NCBI GenBank assembly: GCA_002392525.1
Contig: DGHE01000041.1
Coordinates: 1 to 20,901, forward strand
Length of the DNA stretch: 20,901 nt
DNA from: Bacteroidales bacterium UBA3856
GTDB taxonomy: Bacteria > Bacteroidota > Bacteroidia > Bacteroidales > UBA932
Reading direction: 5' to 3'
The notes under the pieces were generated by a model. That model had not been told where the DNA came from. It saw only the letters and a list, made by a program, of their open reading frames with translations, and did no database searches. Below are positions 9,152 to 15,804 of the stretch, piece after piece (position 1 is the stretch's first letter; every line of letters starts with the position of its first letter). The position numbers were made by a program, and so were the translations under genes.

Positions 9152-10231
9152 TTACTTTACGATGTAGTGCAGAGCGTTAGTTGCGTCATCCCAACCATCA
9201 ATCGTAGCGGAGAAGGTGATTACATTGCTATTGATGGTGATATAGTACGTATAGTGAACACCCGGCATCCAAGCAGTAATCTTAGCATCCTCGTTGTCTT
9301 TGGGGCTAGGGTCAGGATCGGTAATATCGAAAGCACCGATATAGAAAGCACCCGGAGTATAAGTGATGGTCTCCAGGTCACCATCTGTGGCAGATCCGGA
9401 GATAACAGAATAGTTAATGGTTATTGCAGGGCCAGCAGTGGCAGTAAAAGCCTGAGGCATTACAACCAGACTTTCAATCAAATTAGAAGCATTGGCTACA
9501 CCTACGCCCGCGCCATAGGTCAAGGTCGTAGCATCCGTCTTTTTATAAGGAGCGGCATCGGCATTAACATTACTGCCGGGAGTCCAACCAAGGCCGGCTA
9601 CAGTGCTTACAGTAGCACCAACAGGATTCTTGTCAGTATTATAGCTATCTACTTCAAAAGAACCATTAATTTTAATTCCAGAAAGGGCGATGCTGTTAAC
9701 AACCACTTTTGCATCAGTAATATCGCTGTGCTTCTTCACCTTGATATCAATAAGAGAGTTGGTGTGCTTAAACAGAAGCGGAACTTCACCATAAGCAGCT
9801 TGAGCAACAGTTTTCTCCTGAGCTACCAACAGTTTTTCATTGACACCGTCAAAAGTGATATTACCGGTAACAAACTTTCCGTCTGCGGCATAAGAACCAG
9901 CAGCGAGAACATCCTTAGGATATACACCATAGAAAGTATAACTATCAAAATGTGTATCCCAGAAACGAAGCGGGGAATACTTCCAAGTGCCATCCGACTG
10001 CTTCGTAACTTCCTGAGCTTCGAAGACGTCTACCGCACTGACACCGGTGCCTTTATGGCCGAACACCTCGATAACATCATCAGTTGCGAAAGCGTCCTTG
10101 GAAGCCTTAGTCATGGTCTCGTTCCAGGTGCTGAAACCAATGGCCTTTTCAGTAGCAAGATTCGTGTCGAAGGTCTTGCTGCAAGCGGCAGCGGCGATGG
10201 CCACTGCGGCGATCAGAATGATTTTTTTCAT
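9152..10231 (-). CDS. Fimbrillin, probable major pilus subunit (low G+C)
   Basis: This is a 359-residue fimbrillin of the Mfa-like_1 type. I choose ATG 10231, which gives MKKIILIAAVAIAAAACSK, a clean lipoprotein signal with Cys at about residue 17. ATG 10237 (two more residues) is equally possible. A start at 10408 would overlap the upstream gene and add 59 unlikely residues. Motifs are KAIGFSTWNETMTKAS after the signal, KYSPLRFWDTHFDSYTFYG, and a C-terminal WMPGVHYTYYITI block followed by IDGWDDAT. I infer the shaft subunit because it is the first pilin in the operon and has simple Ala/Thr/Val-rich composition. Its base composition differs sharply from its neighbours: 23/60, 21/60 and 28/60 G+C in the 60-base lines at 9601, 9661 and 9841, against 39/60 at 8281. 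That suggests expression-related codon choice or allelic exchange. Confidence 0.85.
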   Translation of the reverse strand: MKKIILIAAVAIAAAACSKTFDTNLATEKAIGFSTWNETMTKASKDAFATDDVIEVFGHKGTGVSAVDVFEAQEVTKQSDGTWKYSPLRFWDTHFDSYTFYGVYPKDVLAAGSYAADGKFVTGNITFDGVNEKLLVAQEKTVAQAAYGEVPLLFKHTNSLIDIKVKKHSDITDAKVVVNSIALSGIKINGSFEVDSYNTDKNPVGATVSTVAGLGWTPGSNVNADAAPYKKTDATTLTYGAGVGVANASNLIESLVVMPQAFTATAGPAITINYSVISGSATDGDLETITYTPGAFYIGAFDITDPDPSPKDNEDAKITAWMPGVHYTYYITINSNVITFSATIDGWDDATNALHYIVK

Positions 10232-10283
10232 ACGCATAAAAGTTTTTAGTGTGTTAAAAATAGCTGGAATAAATAGTTTTCTT
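10232..10283 (-). other. 52-base AT-rich gap upstream of the major fimbrillin gene
   Basis: This is the largest gap inside the fimbrial operon. It is AT-rich, in contrast to the dense packing elsewhere (1-26 bases or overlaps). I see no TAnnTTTG -7 element on the minus strand and no convincing hairpin with a T-run, so I call neither a promoter nor a terminator. It may hold an mRNA processing or translation-enhancing site that raises pilin yield over upstream genes, but nothing in the sequence proves this. Confidence 0.4.
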
Positions 10284-11408
10284 TTAGTTTCTGATTGTCG
10301 TGGCACCCGTTCTCTCGCTCCACTCGGAAACCAGTGCGTCAAAACCGCCACCGCTTCCGGTAGTACCGCTCTCCGGCGGAATGTCATCCACATCCACATC
10401 CAGTTCAATCACGCCGCCAAGCGGCAGGGCATTCACCTGGTCGGTCACATCGAACCGGGCATTCCTCCAGCTGCCATTGGAGTAGGAAATATTCAGCACC
10501 AGATAGTGCTTCATCTTCCTTGCAGCCGCAACGCTGGCAGCATCGTACGGATTGCAGCCCGGCAGTCCGAAGGTCAGCACCCTGGCGCCCATCATATCCC
10601 GGGAACGGTCCATGTACACGTCCATGGGCACACTCACCGTCTCCTCATGGCTCTCCATCGTCCACATGTTCACGCCCTGCGCCATGCCGGTCACAGCCGC
10701 ACCGCCGCTACTGCCCACCACACGTCCATTGTTGTTGATGAGCTTGATCTGGAATAAGTATATATAGGTGGCCGGATACAGTTCACCGGTAATCTTGAGC
10801 ACATACCGGCCGTCCTCGTACTCGTAATCGTCGGGGTTGTCGGTAATGACACGCCCCTTGTCAAAGAGCACGAACAGGCCGTCGGGCATGAGGGCGACAG
10901 GCTCCTCCCTGGGTTCATCGGCCTTGGTGAAGCCCATGGCCTTCTGCGCGGTGGTGTACACCGGGCTGGAACCCTTGAGGCCCGACGAGATGGTACGCGT
11001 GTAGCTGTGCAGCGGCTCCAGGTCTCCATCGGCCTTGAAAAGGAGCGACTCGGAGTCATTGTTGTGGAACAGCAGGTTGTGCGTACCCACAAAGACATCC
11101 ATGGTGGCCGACCTTCCCATGAAGTTGTGCACCGCATGGGCACCGGGCTGGCCCATCTCATCCAGCGTGTAGATATGCAGGCGCATGCTGGCGGGTTCCG
11201 TATAACCCAGCGGGCCCAGCACGGTGGTGTTCCAGGCAAAGTCCCAGCGGGTTTGCCAGTCTATCTGCCACATCACATTCACGTTCACCTTGGTGGAGAG
11301 CACCAGCTTGGTGGTAACCGGCTTTCTCAGATAAAGCGGCGGCTCAATGGCGCACCCTGCAAGGAGCGTCACCATCATAAGCAGCAATATGAGCCGTAAG
11401 TGCTTCAT
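10284..11408 (-). CDS. DUF5119-family fimbrial-cluster lipoprotein
   Basis: This 374-residue lipoprotein (signal ending LLAGC, Cys at about 19) resembles the DUF5119 family, which recurs between DUF3575 and fimbrillin genes in Bacteroidota fimbrial clusters. Recognisable elements are the early NVNVMWQIDW strand, a 'TEPASMRLHIYTLDEMG' block, a VGTHNLLFHNNDSESLLF block that matches the family's 'G.y.ll.yNnDte.i.f' pattern, and a C-terminal domain with YLVLNISYSNGSWRNARFDVTDQV. The last 25 or so residues are Gly/Ser/Thr-rich. The function of the family is unknown; an anchor or assembly role on the cell surface is inferred from context. It starts three bases after the stop of the DUF3575 gene, so they are surely cotranscribed. 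Confidence 0.7.
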   Translation of the reverse strand: MKHLRLILLLMMVTLLAGCAIEPPLYLRKPVTTKLVLSTKVNVNVMWQIDWQTRWDFAWNTTVLGPLGYTEPASMRLHIYTLDEMGQPGAHAVHNFMGRSATMDVFVGTHNLLFHNNDSESLLFKADGDLEPLHSYTRTISSGLKGSSPVYTTAQKAMGFTKADEPREEPVALMPDGLFVLFDKGRVITDNPDDYEYEDGRYVLKITGELYPATYIYLFQIKLINNNGRVVGSSGGAAVTGMAQGVNMWTMESHEETVSVPMDVYMDRSRDMMGARVLTFGLPGCNPYDAASVAAARKMKHYLVLNISYSNGSWRNARFDVTDQVNALPLGGVIELDVDVDDIPPESGTTGSGGGFDALVSEWSERTGATTIRN

Positions 11409-11411
11409 TCT

Positions 11412-12605
11412 TTATCTTCTCTTCCGGTTAAAGAGGTCTATGCCCAGGGAAATATACGCCCGGGTGGGGCCCATCCACATGAGGCGCTTGGAGCGGGCGA
11501 CGAACTTGTCCACGTCTCCGTTGTAGTCGTAGTAATAGCGTCCGGTGCTGTCAAAGCCGTACACGTAAGGGTCGTAGGGGGAATAGAAGGCGCCGAGAGC
11601 CAGGCCGAAGTCCAGAAAAAGGCGCTTCCCCAGATTGAGCTTGTAACCGGCACCCAGCGAAGCGCCGATTCCTTCACCTTCCCAGCCCTTGGCATCCCAG
11701 CCGATTCCGTAGCGGGCCACGTTGGCGTTCAGGAGGAGATAGGCTCCGCCAAAACGGCCGTCGGTGGGCTTGAAATATCTCCGGGTCCAGAGCGTGATGT
11801 TGTTCACCTGCAGGAAGCGGTGGCTGTCATAGTGCCGCCACATGGGCCACTCTACGTCTGCGCCCACGGTCCAATGGCCCCGCCTGGGATAATACTCCAG
11901 ACTGAAGCTGGGAATGGAGGTGAGACCGTAGTGGGGGACGTAGGTGAGGTCGTAGAGGAGATTGGTACTTACACCCAGGACCGGATGCAGGGCGCGCCTC
12001 ACTTCCTGAGTGGGAACGGCAGGGACGGTAAGTTGCTGTACCGGCAGGCCGAGGGTGGGCATGTCCAGCACCTGAGAAGGAAGCGCGGCACGAGTGATGT
12101 CCAGGTATGCATAGCGCAGCAGAGGCAGCTTCTTACGGGAAATGCTGCGCCAGTCGGAACGGGAGCGGAGCGCTTTCTCACGCTCTGCCCTTGACAGGCC
12201 CAGGTCTACGATATGCAGCTCCACCCAGGCTTCACCCACGCTGCGGAGTTCGATCTTGTCCTCAAGGTCGGGACGCTGGGCCAGAATGTAGCTGCGCAGC
12301 GCCTCACCACGACGCTGCGAAAGCATCTCGTTAAAAGTGGTGGGACCTTCCGGAGAAGCGGCGGAGATGATGACCACCAGGTTGATGCCGGCGGGGTTGT
12401 CTTCGAGGAGCTGACGGTCCAGCGCGTCCAGGGCGCTGGCGTTGTCGGCGTAGTCCCGGAGCAGGACATATCGGTTGATGGGAAATAGGACGCTTATACG
12501 CGTACGCGTCTCGCGCTCCTGCGCGCGTAATAAAAAAGCGGTGTCGGATAGCAAGCAGCACAAAGCCACAACCAATGTTAACACGGCCGTGGGACGAAGT
12601 CTCAT
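11412..12605 (-). CDS. OmpA-like/DUF3575 outer-membrane protein, first gene of the fimbrial operon
   Basis: I use ATG 12605, which gives 397 residues and an N-terminal signal peptide (MRLRPTAVLTLVVALCCLLS... up to about residue 29). An in-frame TTG at 12623 would add six residues. Residues about 35-150 carry an OmpA-like pattern: IISAASPEGPTTFNEMLSQRRGEALRSYI resembles the 'G.aSpeG....N..LS..RA..V..yl' core of peptidoglycan-associated domains. Residues about 200-397 are the DUF3575 part: repeated amphipathic aromatic strands (LEYYPRRGHWTVGADVEW, GAYLLLNANVARYGIGW, SLGAGYKLNLGKRLFLDFGL) ending ISLGIDLFNRKRR, consistent with an outer-membrane beta-barrel. DUF3575 genes habitually lead fimbrial operons in this phylum. 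I infer an outer-membrane assembly or anchoring platform. A strong promoter lies about 70 bases upstream. Confidence 0.8.
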   Translation of the reverse strand: MRLRPTAVLTLVVALCCLLSDTAFLLRAQERETRTRISVLFPINRYVLLRDYADNASALDALDRQLLEDNPAGINLVVIISAASPEGPTTFNEMLSQRRGEALRSYILAQRPDLEDKIELRSVGEAWVELHIVDLGLSRAEREKALRSRSDWRSISRKKLPLLRYAYLDITRAALPSQVLDMPTLGLPVQQLTVPAVPTQEVRRALHPVLGVSTNLLYDLTYVPHYGLTSIPSFSLEYYPRRGHWTVGADVEWPMWRHYDSHRFLQVNNITLWTRRYFKPTDGRFGGAYLLLNANVARYGIGWDAKGWEGEGIGASLGAGYKLNLGKRLFLDFGLALGAFYSPYDPYVYGFDSTGRYYYDYNGDVDKFVARSKRLMWMGPTRAYISLGIDLFNRKRR

Positions 12606-12645
12606 ATTCAGTAAGCGAGCCAAAGTGCTACTAACTACAGTTCAG

Positions 12646-12665
12646 GTTTTTCATTCCTGAAAAAC
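12646..12665. repeat. Perfect 8-bp inverted repeat at the fimbrial transcription start
   Basis: GTTTTTCA (12646-12653), a 4-base spacer TTCC, then TGAAAAAC (12658-12665) form a perfect dyad. With the -7 element at 12671-12678, the predicted minus-strand start is near 12664. The fimbrial mRNA would therefore begin with this stem-loop, which could either stabilise the 5' end or serve as an operator at DNA level. It also covers the ATG of a tiny potential leader peptide (12654-12631). Confidence 0.6.
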
Positions 12666-12670
12666 GATTG

Positions 12671-12702
12671 CAAAGGTATAAACGGAAAATATTATTTCAA
12701 AA
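12671..12702 (-). promoter_or_regulatory. Promoter of the fimbrial operon
   Basis: On the minus strand, TTTTG (12702-12698), a 19-base spacer and TACCTTTG (12678-12671) match the Bacteroidota primary-sigma consensus TTTG-N19/20-TAnnTTTG exactly. The predicted start near 12664 gives a 5' leader of about 60 bases before ATG 12605. The same TACCTTTG with the same 19-base spacing occurs at the tRNA-Glu promoter in this window, so this promoter looks strong unless repressed. Confidence 0.8.
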
Positions 12703-12930
12703 GGATTTTCAGTCACTTACAGCATATTTTTACAATTCATCAACTCGTCAAAGATGGATTTTAGCAACATAAAAATGTTTCAGAATTAAAATTTTTAGCG
12801 CATAAATGCAGTTAAGCGCGTTTTTCAAATTTGACACCGGACCAAATTTCCAAATTACTAAATTTACGTTTTGGAAAGTTTCAAAACTTCGTAATTCATA
12901 TAAAAATTTGTTAAATCCAAAAATTGAGTC

Positions 12931-12959
12931 TTGTCAATCCAATTTTTTTATTATTTTTG
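12931..12959 (+). promoter_or_regulatory. Promoter of the lipoprotein/regulator operon
   Basis: TTG (12931-12933), an 18-base spacer and TATTTTTG (12952-12959) fit the Bacteroidota promoter pattern, with a weak -33 half. The predicted start is about 12966, leaving only about 14 bases before ATG 12980, so little room exists for a structured leader. The promoter faces away from the fimbrial promoter about 250 bases off. Confidence 0.65.
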
Positions 12960-12979
12960 TCATGTAATCGAACATATTT

Positions 12980-14035
12980 ATGAGAAACTTCTTCACAGCC
13001 TCGTCATTTCTCCTTGCCGCCCTGTCTTGCGGCTGCGTAAAGATGAGTGAAGCGCCAGCCCCGGCTAGCGCCGGTTCCCTGCATAAGATAGACTTTGACA
13101 TCACTGTCATGCGAGAGGGTGCAACCAAAGGTGACCTGGTAGACGCCGCAGATCTCATGGCTACTATGGATACCCGCCGGCCCTTCTCCCTCATTGTAGT
13201 GGAAGAAGAGACTGGAGACCTTCTCCTGAACAACGATCCCGTCCACAGCCAGGACGGCCGCTATAGCTACTATTTGGACAAGGGACTGTGGGATATTCCC
13301 ACGCCGGTTCTTTTTAGCGCGTACTACCCCCACGTGAAGAACGTGACGTTCGAGGATGCCACCCACCACGCCTACTCCATCCCCTTCCAGTCGGCAGAGA
13401 CAGAAGCGGGGCCCCTGGTTTCCCAAACGGTAGAAACGAGCATCCGCCAACTGAATACGCTGCCGCTCACCTTCAGCCACATCACCAATGACATCGGCTT
13501 TCGCGTCTGCGACGTAACGGCCGACAAACAGATGCAAGGCCACATTCGCCTGCGCAAGCTCATCGCGCACCAGATGGCATCGGCCGGAGTATATCTCAAC
13601 GACATTGTCCTGGGACGCGGAGACTGGACTTACCAGGGATACTACCGCGAGGTAACGGTGTTCGAGGGGAACGCGCCCGTTGGCGTGGGCCCTTCCAACG
13701 AACGTTTCGTAGGAAGCGACGCCCTGGTAGATGATATGGCCCGCAGCCACCGCTTCTATGCGATCCCAGACCGCATTGTGATGGGGAAGCAGTACATCGA
13801 GGCTGTTTTTGACGTAGACGGCTTCACGCTCAACGGAGAGACCTACGGCCCGCTGGAGGGACAGGTGCTCAAATATCCTTTCTACGGCATTCTCCCCGGG
13901 AACAACATGGCGCCCGGCAAGCAGTACACTTTCCATCTGGGCATGGATTTGGCTTCCATTTACCGCGCCATCAGCTTTACCGCCGGTATCGGAGACTGGG
14001 AGACCAAGATTTACGAGAACAACGAGAACTTTTAA
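12980..14035 (+). CDS. Fimbrillin-family lipoprotein heading the regulatory operon
   Basis: This 351-residue protein has a lipoprotein signal (LLAALSCGC, Cys at about 17 or 19) and the Mfa-like_1 fimbrillin layout. It has IDFDITVMREGATKGDLV near the start, then 'PFSLIVVEEETGDLLLND'-type strands. A FSAYYPHVKNVTF block follows (the family's 'F.ayYP....'), then PLTFSHITNDIGFRV (the 'l.F.H..s.i.f' strand). It ends in ISFTAGIGDWETK, matching the terminal 'v..GW...' strand. It lies on the opposite strand to the seven fimbrial genes, and the next start follows its stop after six bases. Being cotranscribed with a transmembrane transcription factor rather than with the pilus genes suggests a surface sensor or regulator-linked pilin, although a minor pilin is also possible. 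The function is inferred. Confidence 0.75.
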   Translation: MRNFFTASSFLLAALSCGCVKMSEAPAPASAGSLHKIDFDITVMREGATKGDLVDAADLMATMDTRRPFSLIVVEEETGDLLLNNDPVHSQDGRYSYYLDKGLWDIPTPVLFSAYYPHVKNVTFEDATHHAYSIPFQSAETEAGPLVSQTVETSIRQLNTLPLTFSHITNDIGFRVCDVTADKQMQGHIRLRKLIAHQMASAGVYLNDIVLGRGDWTYQGYYREVTVFEGNAPVGVGPSNERFVGSDALVDDMARSHRFYAIPDRIVMGKQYIEAVFDVDGFTLNGETYGPLEGQVLKYPFYGILPGNNMAPGKQYTFHLGMDLASIYRAISFTAGIGDWETKIYENNENF

Positions 14036-14041
14036 CGTTTG

Positions 14042-15370
14042 ATGAAACTGGTTTCCCTCTATATGCTGCCGGGACTCGTGTCCCTTTTCTGGGCCGCCAT
14101 GCATTTGCTCATGGCCCGGAAGAGTCCCACGTACCGCATTCTACAGCTGCTCATCCTGACGGTCACCATTACCACGCTGGGAGATCTTGTGCTGGCCGAG
14201 ATAGCAGAAGCCAAATGGGCTGCTCTCCTTCTGATGCAGTTCATGGCGCCTGCCCTCATCCCGCTCACATGCCTGTATTTCTCCCATCTTTGGAAGGGCT
14301 ACCGGCATCGTTCTATCCAGATGGTCTGGATTATTTTCCCGGTGATGCTCTTTACGGCCAACCTCATCCTGACGGGTGCACTGGGCATCAAGGGGACCGA
14401 GGCTCTTCTTGGCCGCATCATCACGGCAGAAAAAGTGGGAATGCTGTCCCTCACAGGTATGGAGAGAGCGTACTATATATGGTCGTTCATCATATTCCGC
14501 ATTGTAATGATGCTGGAGTTCATCTTTATTGCGGGATACATCGTTTACGTCGGCATCGGCATTCGCTACAAGCTGGCGCATCTGCGGGATTTTCTCGTTC
14601 ATAAACGCCGGGCCAGGCTGCTGGAGCTCCAACTAACCCTTGTGGCAGTCATCCTCATGGGACTGGGGGCCAAGATCTTCCTGCATCCCCTGCTCCTGAG
14701 GCTTCCCATACTCACCAATTCCCTTATTATAGGGGTATCGGCCCTCGAATTCCTGTTTTTCTTCCTGGGGATGTTCGGGACGCGGGAATTTGTTTCCCTG
14801 CCAGACGTTTCCACCTGTTTCCGCTTCAACTACAACCGGGACAACGCGGCGCAGCATGCGGCCGATGTCATCATGGACATGGTCCCCATGCTGCGGGGCG
14901 AGGCCCTCACCCAGCTGCTTTCGCGCCTGGAGGTGCAGGCGGGCGCCGAGAATCCCGGCCGAAACATCGGCAACAAGGGAAAGGGGAATACGCTGACTGC
15001 CACCATCATGGGCAATACGCAAGCATCCGGCGGAGAAGAGGGGGACCTGCTGGCCCGTTTTCAGCGCCTGATGCTGGACGAGCAGCTGTTCCTGCAGCCC
15101 AGCATTACGCTTACCGACGTCGCCGAACGCCTGCACACCAACAAAACCTATATTTCCCGCATGGTGAACCAGAATTACAACCTGGGGTTCCCCGAGGTCC
15201 TGAACATCCTGCGCGTAGACTATGCGGAGCAGTACATTCGCAAACATCCCGATGCCAACCAGGAAGACATTGCCAAGGCCTGCGGGTTTTTGAGCGCCTC
15301 TTCCTTCAACAGCACCTTTAAACGCATAACCGGCTACACACCCAAGGTGTGGGCCGCTCACATTAAGTAA
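14042..15370 (+). CDS. Seven-TM membrane protein with C-terminal AraC-type DNA-binding domain
   Basis: I use ATG 14042 (442 residues); a TTG one codon earlier is the alternative. The N-terminal 250 residues contain about seven hydrophobic segments (roughly 3-24, 33-54, 58-83, 93-115, 145-175, 196-215, 222-248), with basic residues at the loops. A hydrophilic linker of about 90 residues, rich in Gly/Asn/Ala, follows. The C-terminal 100 residues are a complete AraC/HTH_18 domain: ITLTDVAERLHTNKTYISRMVN (first helix-turn-helix), then EDIAKACGFLSASSFNSTFKRITGYTP (second helix-turn-helix and family signature). It would bind DNA while tethered to the inner membrane. There is no receiver domain in the protein itself, but a separate one is encoded next. 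The nearest likely target is the divergent region at 12606-12979, by context only. Confidence 0.88.
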   Translation: MKLVSLYMLPGLVSLFWAAMHLLMARKSPTYRILQLLILTVTITTLGDLVLAEIAEAKWAALLLMQFMAPALIPLTCLYFSHLWKGYRHRSIQMVWIIFPVMLFTANLILTGALGIKGTEALLGRIITAEKVGMLSLTGMERAYYIWSFIIFRIVMMLEFIFIAGYIVYVGIGIRYKLAHLRDFLVHKRRARLLELQLTLVAVILMGLGAKIFLHPLLLRLPILTNSLIIGVSALEFLFFFLGMFGTREFVSLPDVSTCFRFNYNRDNAAQHAADVIMDMVPMLRGEALTQLLSRLEVQAGAENPGRNIGNKGKGNTLTATIMGNTQASGGEEGDLLARFQRLMLDEQLFLQPSITLTDVAERLHTNKTYISRMVNQNYNLGFPEVLNILRVDYAEQYIRKHPDANQEDIAKACGFLSASSFNSTFKRITGYTPKVWAAHIK

Positions 15371-15375
15371 AACGC

Positions 15376-15804
15376 ATGCTTATGGTACCTATTTACGCTC
15401 AAGAGCACGACTACTCCAAATACAATGTGCTGGCAGTAGACGACATTCCTCTGAATCTGGTCCTGGTTCAGAAAATGCTGTCCCGCTTCAACTTCAAGAT
15501 GCGTACGGCATCGGGCGGACAGGAAGCCCTGGACGAGGTGGCAAAACAAAAGCCGGACCTCATCCTGCTGGACCTTATGATGCCTGGGATAGACGGATTT
15601 GAGGTAATCCGGCGCCTGAGGGAGAATCCGTCCACCTCCGACATCCAGATTGTGATTTTGTCGGCGCTCAACTCCAACGAGGACGTGATCAAGGGCTTTA
15701 ACGCCGGGGCCAACGACTTTATCATGAAGCCCATCATCATGGAGAAGCTGCTCACCTGCGTGGTGACGCAGATGTCCATTGTAGAAGGCAAAAAACGCGC
15801 ATAA
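15376..15804 (+). CDS. Stand-alone response-regulator receiver protein
   Basis: This is a 142-residue single receiver (REC) domain of the CheY fold with no output domain. All the phosphorylation residues are present: acidic pair D22-D23 (VDDIPLN), phospho-acceptor D66 (LLLDLMMPG), the switch Ser at S96 (VILSALN) and invariant K118 (IMKP). It begins five bases after the AraC-membrane gene, and its stop overlaps the next start (TAATG). ATG 15376 and ATG 15382 are both possible starts. A lone receiver normally passes a phosphate to, or binds, a partner protein. Here the plausible partners are the flanking AraC membrane protein and the TPR membrane protein. The cognate kinase is not encoded in this operon. 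Confidence 0.92.
   Translation: MLMVPIYAQEHDYSKYNVLAVDDIPLNLVLVQKMLSRFNFKMRTASGGQEALDEVAKQKPDLILLDLMMPGIDGFEVIRRLRENPSTSDIQIVILSALNSNEDVIKGFNAGANDFIMKPIIMEKLLTCVVTQMSIVEGKKRA

Larger units (their letters stand above)
12606..12979. promoter_or_regulatory. AT-rich divergent control region between fimbrial and regulatory operons
   Basis: This 374-base non-coding stretch is far richer in A+T than the genes on either side and holds promoters in both directions (given separately). Between them, about 12703-12930 contains several short symmetrical sequences. These are an inverted pair TTTCCAAA (12847-12854) / TTTGGAAA (12870-12877), a palindrome AAGTTTCAAAACTT (12876-12889), and a third copy of GTTTTTCA at 12820-12827 (the other two form a hairpin at 12646-12665). 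Such a long spacer with dyads is what one expects of binding sites for a regulator; the membrane AraC-type protein encoded next door is the natural candidate, but that is inference. AT-richness makes some of these repeats likely by chance. Confidence 0.65.

Noticed and set aside
10232..10408. Upstream start (10408) for the major fimbrillin gene
   Set aside because: It would overlap the DUF5119 gene by over 100 bases and bury the lipoprotein signal behind 59 residues. ATG 10231 gives a normal signal peptide.
12606..12979. CRISPR or mobile-element end in the AT-rich region
   Set aside because: No regularly spaced repeats, no transposase and no target-site duplication are visible. Repeats there are short AT-rich dyads.
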